From: Lachnospiraceae bacterium
GTDB lineage: Bacteria > Bacillota > Clostridia > Lachnospirales > Lachnospiraceae
Length of the DNA stretch: 64,000 nt
Reading direction: 5' to 3'
Assembly: GCA_017411305.1 (NCBI GenBank)
Contig: JAFQQI010000113.1
Coordinates: 1 to 64,000 of the forward strand
Shown: positions 42,958 to 50,898 of the stretch, one piece after another
Position numbering within the stretch: the stretch's first letter is position 1
Layout: each line of letters starts with the position of its first letter
Notes under the pieces: model-generated
Told to the model about the DNA's origin: nothing
What the model saw: the letters and a program-made list of their open reading frames with translations, nothing else
Databases searched by the model: none
Translations under genes and position numbers: made by a program

Positions 42958-44274
42958 ATGAAAAAGGTTTTGTGGGTGTGTAATATCATGCTTCCGGTGA
43001 TTGCCCAAGAATTGGGATTTCCCTACAGCAATAGGGAAGGCTGGCTGACCGGTATTTTTAATGCTTTGACTGCCAAAAAAGAAAATAGGGAAATAGAGCT
43101 TGGAATTTGCTTTCCCATAGCTGCTTTTAGTGAGTATCCCTCTTTGCAAAAAGGAAAACCGTTGATGGTTCAGGGAGTGCCTTGCTATGCATTTGCAGAG
43201 GACTTGGCGCATCCGGAAGTCTATGACGCCGGTATGGAAGAGGATTTCAAGACAATTTTTGCAGACTTTCAGCCGGACATGATTCATGTATTCGGAACGG
43301 AATTTCCTCATGCACTGGCAGCTGTCAGGGTGTTTGAAAACCCGGATAAAACCCTGATTGGCATTCAGGGACTCTGTTATGAAATTGCAAAAGTATATAT
43401 GGCCGGTTTGCCGAAGAAGGTGTGCCAAAGTGTAACCTTCAGAGATATAATCCGTAAAGATTCTTTAAAGCAACAGCAGGAAAAATTTATCCAAAGAGGA
43501 GAGCGGGAAAAGGAAGTGCTCAGGCTTGCCGGACATGTTACGGGACGAACCGGATTTGACAGGAAAGGCGTCAGCACGGTGAATGAAAAAGCCCGCTACC
43601 ACAGCATGAACGAAACCATGCGAAGCAGCTTTTACAGCGGAGCGTGGAACAGGGAAAGCTGTGAAAAACACAGTATTTTTTTAGGTCAGGGTGATTATCC
43701 CTTAAAGGGATTTCACTTTTTGCTGAAAGCACTGCCCCTGATTTGCAAGGAGTTTCCGGATACCAAGGTTTATGTGGCAGGTAACAGCATTATTAATGAA
43801 AAGGGCCTAAAAGCAAAAATAAAGCTTTCCGCATATGGGAAGTATTTGTTATCCTTAATCCGTAAGTATGATTTGAAGGATAAAATTATAGTACTTGGCA
43901 AATTAACGGAGCAGGAGATGAAGGAGCAGTTTTTAAGGTCTTCGGTATTTGTATGTCCTTCGATATTGGAGAATTCTCCTAACACCATAGGAGAGGCAAT
44001 GCTTCTTGGTGTGCCCGTTGCGGCAGCAAAGGTAGGCGGGATTCCGGATATGATTACCCATGAAGAGGACGGACTTTTGTTTGAAGGCGGAAATGCTGAT
44101 GAATTGGCAAAGGCAGTGCTGCGTTTGTTTGAAGATAAAAAAGACGAAAGTGGATGCCCCCTGACGCAGAAGCTTTCCCAAAATGCAAGAAAGCGTGCGG
44201 CAAAAGTACATGACGGGGCACAGAATTATTGCCGCCTGATGGAGATATATGAGGACATTTGCCGAAAGGAGTAA
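42958..44274 (+). CDS. GT4-family glycosyltransferase (GT-B fold)
   Basis: 438 residues. The C-terminal Rossmann domain carries the EX7E signature in ENSPNTIGE and GVPVAAAKVGGIPDMI; donor-site features include GQGDYPLKGFHFLL. The N-terminal half is the acceptor domain (HVFGTEFPHALAAV). This is a retaining GT4 enzyme. It begins eight bases after the upstream stop. Confidence 0.88.
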   Translation: MKKVLWVCNIMLPVIAQELGFPYSNREGWLTGIFNALTAKKENREIELGICFPIAAFSEYPSLQKGKPLMVQGVPCYAFAEDLAHPEVYDAGMEEDFKTIFADFQPDMIHVFGTEFPHALAAVRVFENPDKTLIGIQGLCYEIAKVYMAGLPKKVCQSVTFRDIIRKDSLKQQQEKFIQRGEREKEVLRLAGHVTGRTGFDRKGVSTVNEKARYHSMNETMRSSFYSGAWNRESCEKHSIFLGQGDYPLKGFHFLLKALPLICKEFPDTKVYVAGNSIINEKGLKAKIKLSAYGKYLLSLIRKYDLKDKIIVLGKLTEQEMKEQFLRSSVFVCPSILENSPNTIGEAMLLGVPVAAAKVGGIPDMITHEEDGLLFEGGNADELAKAVLRLFEDKKDESGCPLTQKLSQNARKRAAKVHDGAQNYCRLMEIYEDICRKE

Positions 44275-44277
44275 GGT

Positions 44278-45435
44278 GTGACTATTACATTTTTATCGAA
44301 TTATATTAATCATCATCAGATTCCTTTTTGCAATGCATGTTATAAGCTGCTGGGAGATGATTTCTGCTTTATTCAGGCAAGTCCCATGGAGCAGGAGCGG
44401 ATTGATATGGGATGGCATACCGATGGGACAAAGCTTCCCTATGTGCGTTGCATGTATGAAGAGGAAGAAAAATGTCTTTCCCTGATAGAGGAATGTGACG
44501 TTTTGCTTGCAGGCTGGAGCGAAAAAGAGGAACCTGTTCAAAAAAGGCTCCTTGAAGGAAAGCCGGTGATTAGGGTCAGCGAACGCATTTACAGGGAAGG
44601 ACAGTGGAAGGCTGTTTCTCCGAAAGGACTTTGGTATAAATATAAAGAGCATTTCCGTTTCAGGAACAGTAAGGCATATTTATTGTGTGCAGGAGGTTAT
44701 GTGGCATCTGATTTCCGCCTGATTCATTGCTATCCGAATAAGATGTTTAAGTGGGGGTATTTCCCGGAAACGGTAACTTATTCAAACGAGCAGTGGGAAG
44801 CTTTGAAGGCAAAGGAAGGTACCGTTTCCATTGTCTGGGCAGGACGTTTTATTCCCTTAAAGCATCCGGAGTTGATGATACAGCTGGCCGCTGATTTGAA
44901 GGAGAAGAAAGACCTATGGCAGAACGGCCCCTTTGATGATTTTTGCATCCATATGGCAGGAAGCGGTGAAATGGAGCAAGAGCTTATGGAGCTTGCCAAG
45001 GAAAAAGAGGTGGAAGATAAGCTTGTATTTCATGGCTTTATGGAACCGGAAAAGGTGCGTAGGCTTATGGAAAAGAGTCATATTCATGTTTTTACCAGCA
45101 ATCACTTAGAGGGTTGGGGAGCGGTAGTGAATGAGGCCATGAACAGCGGTTGCGCGGAGGTGGCTGATCAGCGTGCCGGTGCAGTGCCGTATCTGATTCA
45201 GCATGGTGTAAACGGCATGATGTATGAAAAGGGAAGCTATGATAAATTGCTTGAAGCAGTTAACTATCTGATAGAGAATCCCACTAAGTGCCGGGAGATG
45301 GGACGCAAGGCGTATGAAACCATCACCGGATTGTGGAATGCGGAGAGCGCGGCATCAGAATTAGTGCGCTTCGCAAAGGAAATTTTGGAAGGAGAGCCGG
45401 TTCCGGCAAAGGAAGGACCGCTTAGCAGGGCATAA
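44278..45435 (+). CDS. GT4-family glycosyltransferase (GT-B fold)
   Basis: 385 residues from a GTG at 44278, following AAAGGAG. The C-terminal domain has WAGRFIPLKHPELMI, VFHGFMEPEKV and the EX7E motif EGWGAVVNE; the second half reads GAVPYLIQHGVNGMMYE. A retaining, cytosolic-face transferase in the same operon as the previous GT4 enzyme, but not closely similar to it. Confidence 0.87.
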   Translation: MTITFLSNYINHHQIPFCNACYKLLGDDFCFIQASPMEQERIDMGWHTDGTKLPYVRCMYEEEEKCLSLIEECDVLLAGWSEKEEPVQKRLLEGKPVIRVSERIYREGQWKAVSPKGLWYKYKEHFRFRNSKAYLLCAGGYVASDFRLIHCYPNKMFKWGYFPETVTYSNEQWEALKAKEGTVSIVWAGRFIPLKHPELMIQLAADLKEKKDLWQNGPFDDFCIHMAGSGEMEQELMELAKEKEVEDKLVFHGFMEPEKVRRLMEKSHIHVFTSNHLEGWGAVVNEAMNSGCAEVADQRAGAVPYLIQHGVNGMMYEKGSYDKLLEAVNYLIENPTKCREMGRKAYETITGLWNAESAASELVRFAKEILEGEPVPAKEGPLSRA

Positions 45436-45471
45436 TAAGGCGATGAAAAGTCCCAAGGTTCGGAACGGCAG

Positions 45472-46485
45472 ATGATTACAATGGAGCAAAGACAGGAACC
45501 GGTACTACTTAGTATAATTGTACCGATTTATAATGTGGTGGAATGGCTGCCAAGGTGCGTAAATTCCATTCGCAGACAGACTTACCGTAATATTGAAATT
45601 ATTTTGGTGGATGACGGTTCTACCGATAACAGCGGTGCCATGGCAGAAAAGTTTGCCATGGAGGATCGGAGAGTGCGTGTATTTCACAAAGAAAACGGCG
45701 GTGTTTCCACAGCCAGAAATTTGGGAATCGAAAAGGCAAGAGGAGAATATATCGGATTTGTGGACAGTGATGATTATATTGAGCCGCAGATGTACGAAAG
45801 ACTGCTTGCCGTGGCATTACAGGAAAATCTGTTAATGGTGCAGGTTTCCAGAGATGAAATAGATGAGCAGGGAAATCGAATGGAGGATGTATGTATTCCC
45901 CCTGAGAAACCGGAGCTTTGGGAAAGTGATACCTTTATGCGGGAGCTTTTGCTCCATAGGGGAGATTGTTCTTTTTGCACCAAGCTGACCCATGCCTCTC
46001 TTTTGAAGGCAGAGAGATTTCCGGAAGGAGAACTGAATGAGGATTTCAGATTACTTGTGAATCTGCTGCCTAAGATTCCGGCGGTTGCTATTTTGCCGGA
46101 GCAGGATTATCATGTATTTTACCGCTACGGAAGCAATACCCGGACAAGGGATGAAAATGTATTTCCGAGAGTGTTTACCGACATTGTATGTAATGCGGAC
46201 CGAGTAGAAGAAATCGTGGCAAAGGAATATCCGGCATTGCAGGAAGAAGCCGTCCGGTTCGCGCTGTACCAAAGACTGGATTACCTGTTACACATTCCGG
46301 TTTCCATGATGACGAGGGATAATGATTTTTACGTGAAGGTGTGCAGTTATTTAAAGAAGCATCGCAGGGATATCCGCAAAAATGCGTATTTGACAAAGAA
46401 AAACAGGCAGTATCTGTTACTGCTTTCTTATGCACCGGCTTTTGTAAGAAAGGTACACAAAACAATAAAAAAGTGGAGTAAATAA
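45472..46485 (+). CDS. GT2 family glycosyltransferase (EpsJ-like)
   Basis: 337 residues. GT-A motifs SIIVPIYNVVEWLPRCVNSI, LVDDGSTDNSG, ENGGVSTARNLGIEKARGEY and DSDDYI are the standard set. The C-terminal ~110 residues are helical and basic. The start (45472 or the ATG at 45481) is weakly supported by an SD. Its stop overlaps the next start (TAATG). Confidence 0.87.
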   Translation: MITMEQRQEPVLLSIIVPIYNVVEWLPRCVNSIRRQTYRNIEIILVDDGSTDNSGAMAEKFAMEDRRVRVFHKENGGVSTARNLGIEKARGEYIGFVDSDDYIEPQMYERLLAVALQENLLMVQVSRDEIDEQGNRMEDVCIPPEKPELWESDTFMRELLLHRGDCSFCTKLTHASLLKAERFPEGELNEDFRLLVNLLPKIPAVAILPEQDYHVFYRYGSNTRTRDENVFPRVFTDIVCNADRVEEIVAKEYPALQEEAVRFALYQRLDYLLHIPVSMMTRDNDFYVKVCSYLKKHRRDIRKNAYLTKKNRQYLLLLSYAPAFVRKVHKTIKKWSK

Positions 46486-48131
46486 TGAGCGTTTTCGGCA
46501 AATTACAGGAAAACAGAAAAAAGGTATTTCAGGGAGCAGCACTTTTGCTTCTTCTTCTGCTGCAGCTTACGGTACTTTTGTATTATGCAGACCGTAAGGC
46601 GGGATTCCATGAGGATGAGTTTTATTCCTATTATTCCACCAATAAAACAGCAGGTCTCTTTGTTGAGGATAGGACATGGCAGGAGAGAGATAATTTCCGT
46701 AATGATTTTGTGGTACTTGAAAAGGAACGCTTCCGTTATAATATTGTAAAGCAGATGCAGTCGTGGGATGTGCATCCTCCCTTTTATTATTATCTGCTTC
46801 ACACGGTTTGTTCTTTGTTTCCCGGCATATTCAGTAAATGGCTGGGAATTGCCGTGAATATAGCAGCATTTATTCCATGCTTCTTTCTCTTATTTTCTGT
46901 TGTCAGAAATGTGATGGAAGACAAGGATGATACCGAAGGGAAGAGGGCAACAGGATTTGCCTTTATGATTTGCCTGTTTTGGGGCTTTAGCGGGGCAGTT
47001 ATTTCCGGTGCCATGTTTATCAGAATGTATCAGTGGCTGACCTTGTTTATCTTGCTTCTGACATGGCTTCATGTGAAAGCATGGAAGAAGGGAAAATTCG
47101 GAATCCGGTTTTATTTACCGCTGGCGGCAACAGTATTTTTAGGGTTTATGACCCAGTATTATTATATTATTTTTCATGTATTTTTAGGAGCCGGCTTATG
47201 CTTGTTGCTGCTAAAAGGGAAAAGAATAAAAGAACTGTTTTTGTATGGGTTCTCCTGCAGCGTGGGGCTTTTGGCAGCAATCCTGTATTATCCGGCAAGC
47301 TTTTCCCATATTTTCAGAGGATATCGGGGGACAGAGGCTGTAAGTGAGTTTAGTAATGCAGACAATACATTGGGCAGACTTAACTTTTTTGTTGGGTTGT
47401 TTGATGATTATGTAGTAAACGGAACTCTTGCCATTTTTCTGTTGCTTATTTGCCTTGGCTGGCTGACGGTGATTTTCCTTAGAAAGAACGGGACTCTTAA
47501 GAAGGAAGAGGAGAAAAGCAAAAGAAGTCAAATGATAGGACTTTTGCTTTTTGCCTGTGTGGGATACTTCTTTACTATTTCCAAGACAGCATTGCTTTTA
47601 GGGGAAACCTCTAACAGGTACCAGCTTCCCATATATGGAATTGTACTGTTTTTACTGTTGTACTTTACATTGGAACCGGTGAGAATTCTGATTCAAAAAG
47701 CGGGAGGAAAAAAGCAGGCATTTGGGATGCTTAGTTTTGTGACCGTGGTTGCCATTGCGGGAATTCTGATTACTTCGCATTTCGAGCGTAAGGTATTCTT
47801 TCTGTATGAGGAAGAAGCAGAAATTATGGAATATGTTGAAGCAAATAAAGATGTGCCTGTAGTAGTATATTATAGGGAAGACTCGGCGGCAAATGTATGG
47901 CGCCTGTCGGATGAACTGATGGTATATCCCCGTATTTACCTTGCAAATCAGAATAACAAAGAACTGATAGCAGATACGGTGATTACAGAAAGTGACCGTC
48001 TTTTAGTGTATGTGGCAGATAAAGACGACAAGGAAGCATGCCTTGAGAATCTGCTTCAGAGTAATAAAAGCCTTTCTTCTTACAGCCCGGTTGCAGAGAA
48101 AAATCTTTGGACCTTGTATGAAATGAACTAG
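46485..48131 (+). CDS. GT39/ArnT-like polytopic glycosyltransferase (GT-C fold)
   Basis: 548 residues with about 11 membrane helices. The first extracytoplasmic loop has the acidic motif FHEDEFYSYY, and a later loop reads SWDVHPPFYYYLLH; this D/E plus HPP-Y-Y pattern characterises GT39/ArnT-like enzymes that use polyprenyl-phosphate sugars outside the membrane. A C-terminal ~90-residue soluble domain follows. The operon's first gene (GtrB/ArnC-like) could make its donor, suggesting side-branch addition to the polymer after export. Confidence 0.8.
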   Translation: MSVFGKLQENRKKVFQGAALLLLLLLQLTVLLYYADRKAGFHEDEFYSYYSTNKTAGLFVEDRTWQERDNFRNDFVVLEKERFRYNIVKQMQSWDVHPPFYYYLLHTVCSLFPGIFSKWLGIAVNIAAFIPCFFLLFSVVRNVMEDKDDTEGKRATGFAFMICLFWGFSGAVISGAMFIRMYQWLTLFILLLTWLHVKAWKKGKFGIRFYLPLAATVFLGFMTQYYYIIFHVFLGAGLCLLLLKGKRIKELFLYGFSCSVGLLAAILYYPASFSHIFRGYRGTEAVSEFSNADNTLGRLNFFVGLFDDYVVNGTLAIFLLLICLGWLTVIFLRKNGTLKKEEEKSKRSQMIGLLLFACVGYFFTISKTALLLGETSNRYQLPIYGIVLFLLLYFTLEPVRILIQKAGGKKQAFGMLSFVTVVAIAGILITSHFERKVFFLYEEEAEIMEYVEANKDVPVVVYYREDSAANVWRLSDELMVYPRIYLANQNNKELIADTVITESDRLLVYVADKDDKEACLENLLQSNKSLSSYSPVAEKNLWTLYEMN

Positions 48132-48181
48132 CAGGTGGAAAGGGAAAGAGACATCGGCAGGAAGGCAGAACAGAAAAAGAT

Positions 48182-48210
48182 TTGCCGTACTAAGAGATTC
48201 GTGTTAAAAT
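48182..48210 (+). promoter_or_regulatory. Promoter of the pseB-like gene
   Basis: TTGCCG (48182-48187), 17-base spacer, TAAAAT (48205-48210). This would uncouple the gene from the preceding operon. Confidence 0.5.
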
Positions 48211-48252
48211 GTACGGTGTGACAATAAATAAAACATAGCGGAGGCTTTGATG

Positions 48253-49248
48253 ATGTTAGATAATAAGACAATACTGATTACCGGAGGTACAGGCTCCTTT
48301 GGTAAATGTTTTACAAAATATGTACTTACTCATTATAATCCGAAGAAAATTATCATTTATTCCAGAGATGAGTTTAAGCAGTTTATTATGCAGGGAGAAT
48401 TCAGAGAGTATGCAGATAAGCTTCGTTTCTTTATCGGAGATGTAAGAGATAAAGAGAGACTTACCAGAGCGTTTGAAGGCGTAGATTATGTCATTCATGC
48501 AGCAGCCTTAAAGCAGGTACCTGCTTGTGAATACAATCCCAATGAAGCGATTAAGACCAATATTCACGGAGCGCAGAATGTCATTGATGCGGCGTTAGAT
48601 ACCAATGTAAAGAAGGTGGTAGCACTTTCCACAGACAAGGCGGTAAACCCTGTTAATTTATACGGAGGTACCAAGCTGGTATCGGACAAGCTTTTTATTG
48701 CAGCCAATGCTTATGCAGGAAATAAAGATATTAATTTTTCCATTGTCCGTTACGGAAATGTGGCAGGAAGCCGCGGCTCGGTAATTCCTAAGTTTTATGA
48801 TATGATTAAGAAGGGATGCACGGAGCTCACTATTACAGACTATCGTATGACCCGCTTCTGGATTAGTTTAACCCAGGGAGTGGAGTTGGTAATTAAAGCC
48901 CTTGAGGAAGCTACCGGCGGAGAAACCTTTATCAGTAAGATTCCTTCCTTTAAGATTTCTGATTTGGCAGAGGCTATGATGCCCGGATGCAAGACAAGAG
49001 AAATCGGCATTTATCCCGGTGAAAAGCTTCATGAAATCATGGTTACGGTAGAAGATTCTGCTACCACCTATGAATATGATAAGCATTTTATTGTATATCC
49101 TCAGGTGACCTGGAATGAGAAGCAGAAGATTAATACAAGCGGTAAGAAGGTAGAAGAAGGCTTCTCCTACAGCTCAGACAACAATACGCAGTGGCTCAGC
49201 GTAGAAGAAATCAGAGAACTGTTAAAAACAGTAGACCTTGAAAAATAA
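48253..49248 (+). CDS. UDP-N-acetylglucosamine 4,6-dehydratase type (PseB-like) SDR enzyme
   Basis: 331 residues; of three adjacent starts, the ATG at 48253 is eight bases after GGAGG. NAD(P) loop GGTGSFGK, then HAAALKQVPACEYNP, STDKAVNPVNLYGGTK (Tyr-x-x-x-Lys form), SIVRYGNVAGSRGSVIP and DYRMTRFWI identify the inverting 4,6-dehydratase group that includes PseB and capsule enzymes such as CapE. It would turn UDP-GlcNAc into a UDP-4-keto-6-deoxyhexose. No PseC-I genes follow, so pseudaminic acid is not supported; a 6-deoxy amino sugar for the adjacent polysaccharide is more likely. Confidence 0.85.
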   Translation: MLDNKTILITGGTGSFGKCFTKYVLTHYNPKKIIIYSRDEFKQFIMQGEFREYADKLRFFIGDVRDKERLTRAFEGVDYVIHAAALKQVPACEYNPNEAIKTNIHGAQNVIDAALDTNVKKVVALSTDKAVNPVNLYGGTKLVSDKLFIAANAYAGNKDINFSIVRYGNVAGSRGSVIPKFYDMIKKGCTELTITDYRMTRFWISLTQGVELVIKALEEATGGETFISKIPSFKISDLAEAMMPGCKTREIGIYPGEKLHEIMVTVEDSATTYEYDKHFIVYPQVTWNEKQKINTSGKKVEEGFSYSSDNNTQWLSVEEIRELLKTVDLEK

Positions 49249-49270
49249 TTGCATAGAATAAACAAAGAGA

Positions 49271-49303
49271 AAAGGTATTTTGGAACTTCCAAAGTACCTT
49301 TTT
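49271..49303 (+). terminator. Rho-independent terminator
   Basis: AAAGGTATTTTGG and CCAAAGTACCTTT pair around an AACTT loop with one wobble; T run at the end. Confidence 0.75.
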
Positions 49304-49338
49304 ATATCATAATGCAAACTTAAGAAAGGATATTGAGA

Positions 49339-50418
49339 GTGGACATTAAAGTAGGAGAAGAATATTTACTAAGGGCAATCAAATTACATAAAGAAAATCC
49401 GGTGGCGGATGCACATCTGGACTTGGCGGGAGAAATATTGCTTCGAAAAGAAGCCGGGGAAAAAAATATCATAAGAAACCATTATTTAGAGAATTGGAAA
49501 AATGCGGGAATAAACCTGATTATGTCTTCCGTGTATATTCCAACCAAACTGATTGCAAAGCAGGGGATAGAAGGAGCATGGGAAAATGCACTTGCCCAAA
49601 TTGAAGTACTTAGGGAAGAGTGTGCTGAAATAGAAGATACGGAAATCATTACCTGCAAGGCAGAATTGGAAAATGTGTTGGAACAGGGCAAAATAGGGAT
49701 TTTGATGTATATGGAAGGCTTGGACTGCATCGGAACCAATCTTGAACGGCTTTTTACTTTACATGAAAAAGGGGTACGCGGAGCAGCTTTAACATGGAGC
49801 CGAAAAAATGCACTGGCGGTAGGGTGCTGTAAAGCCGGAGAATATAAGCAGATACCGGGAGGCCTTTCAAGTGTGGGAAAGCAGGTGATAGAAAAGATGG
49901 AACAGCTTTCCTGGTTTTTAGATGTCAGTCATTTAAACGACGATGGTTTTGCTGAAGTGGCAGAGCTTGCAACCCGTCCTTTTCTTGCAACTCATTCCTG
50001 CGCAAGGAACGTATATGATAACTATAGGAATCTTACCGATAAGCAAATGAAAGTACTGGCAGAAAAAGGTGGAGTTATGGGCCTTAACGGTTGTATGCTG
50101 ATTGCCGGTTCGGGAAGCGGAAATCATTTGGAAATGCTTTGCCGTCACGGGGAATATGAAGCAGAAAAAATAGGTGCGGAGCATGTCTGCTTTGGATTTG
50201 ATTTGTGTGATTCTTATGACAGGGCAGAATATGAATTGCGAAGGAGAAAAGATGCTGATGCGAAACCGCCTAAGCCGGCTGACTGTTTTTTGCATCACGG
50301 GCAAATACCGCTTCTGACTGCGGCTTTGTTGCAAAGAGGAATGAAAGAAGAAAAAGTGATTTCAATTATAGGGCAAAATTTAATCAACTACTTAAAACAA
50401 ATACTGCCGGAACAATAG
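49339..50418 (+). CDS. Membrane dipeptidase family (peptidase M19)
   Basis: 359 residues from the GTG at 49339, eight bases after AAGAAAGGA; the TTG at 49333 is too close. The M19 metal site is visible: VADAHLDL (His-x-Asp), the bridging Glu in YMEGLDCIG, and histidines in DVSHLND and ATHSCAR; FGFDLCDS is the substrate-side Asp region. The family hydrolyses dipeptides with a di-zinc centre; despite the name, bacterial forms such as this one lack a membrane anchor and are cytosolic. Monocistronic, with a terminator overlapping its stop. Confidence 0.9.
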   Translation: MDIKVGEEYLLRAIKLHKENPVADAHLDLAGEILLRKEAGEKNIIRNHYLENWKNAGINLIMSSVYIPTKLIAKQGIEGAWENALAQIEVLREECAEIEDTEIITCKAELENVLEQGKIGILMYMEGLDCIGTNLERLFTLHEKGVRGAALTWSRKNALAVGCCKAGEYKQIPGGLSSVGKQVIEKMEQLSWFLDVSHLNDDGFAEVAELATRPFLATHSCARNVYDNYRNLTDKQMKVLAEKGGVMGLNGCMLIAGSGSGNHLEMLCRHGEYEAEKIGAEHVCFGFDLCDSYDRAEYELRRRKDADAKPPKPADCFLHHGQIPLLTAALLQRGMKEEKVISIIGQNLINYLKQILPEQ

Positions 50419-50433
50419 AAGTTCCGGCAGTTT
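50402..50433 (+). terminator. Terminator overlapping the dipeptidase stop codon
   Basis: CTGCCGGAAC (50404-50413) pairs perfectly with GTTCCGGCAG (50421-50430), with TTT after it. The stop codon at 50416-50418 lies in the loop. Confidence 0.8.
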
Positions 50434-50454
50434 CCATTTATTCAGCTACATTCG

Positions 50455-50607
50455 TTACATGGTAAGGGGAATTCCTTTCACCACCCTACGATAAACTTTC
50501 CAAACGATTGTGGCAGGAAGAGATACTACCAAAAAAGCAGTAGAAAAAATACCTGCTGCACCACCGATAAGCATAACCAATAAAATTCCGATATTCATAT
50601 TATCCAT
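50455..50607 (-). CDS. 50-residue single-pass membrane protein
   Basis: Minus-strand frame from the ATG at 50607 to TAA at 50455, preceded by AGAGGT at eight bases. Sequence features: short polar start, one hydrophobic span (about 6-34, IGILLVMLIGGAAGIFSTAF then LVVSLPAT) and a basic cytoplasmic end (VWKVYRRVVKG). I do not recognise the family. It is divergent from the UDP-sugar pyrophosphorylase gene and shares with it the intergenic region that holds the TTAACA array, so it could be co-regulated. Confidence 0.6.
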   Translation of the reverse strand: MDNMNIGILLVMLIGGAAGIFSTAFLVVSLPATIVWKVYRRVVKGIPLTM

Positions 50608-50687
50608 TGTTCTTTACCTCTTTGTTTTTGATTTGCAAACTCATTTTAGCAGTGAAAAATGAGGGATGAAAGAGGAGAAGTGCTTTC

Positions 50688-50748
50688 TTAACAAGAGTTT
50701 TATACTGTCTTAACACGAGATTAACGTGCGATTAACATCTCCTTAACA
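50688..50748 (+). promoter_or_regulatory. Phased TTAACA direct-repeat array, PhoP-box-like
   Basis: TTAACA at 50688, 50710, 50732 and 50743 and TTAACG at 50721: intervals of 22, 11, 11 and 11 bases, with a degenerate TTTATA at the expected slot 50699. Six-base repeats every 11 bp on the same face of the helix are the arrangement of Bacillus PhoP boxes (TT(A/T)ACA with 4-6 base gaps). The array ends 33 bases before the -35 box of the 50899 gene. Identification as a Pho box is inference from the pattern. Confidence 0.65.
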
Positions 50749-50780
50749 CGGATGGCGTAGAGTGTGCATGTAAGAGCGAG

Positions 50781-50809
50781 TTGCATATTCGGATGAATCA
50801 ATTTATAAT
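50781..50809 (+). promoter_or_regulatory. Promoter of the UDP-sugar pyrophosphorylase gene
   Basis: TTGCAT (50781-50786), 17-base spacer, TATAAT (50804-50809). The TTAACA array lies just upstream, in a position suited to activation. Confidence 0.75.
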
Positions 50810-50898
50810 ATAAATAGTGTAAAAAAAGGAAACAATAATGAGAATAAAAGGATTTAGAGAGATTACGCAAAATCAGGAATGATAATGGAGGGAATGAA

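Noticed and set aside
48253-49248. Pseudaminic-acid biosynthesis locus for flagellin glycosylation
   Set aside because: Only the PseB-like first step is present; no PseC, PseF, PseG, PseH or PseI gene follows.
50688-50748. TTAAC repeats as a chance AT-rich run or a CRISPR-like or satellite repeat
   Set aside because: Spacing is exact at 11 bp (or 22) and the array sits just upstream of a good promoter, so regulatory phasing is the better explanation; no spacers or larger unit exist.
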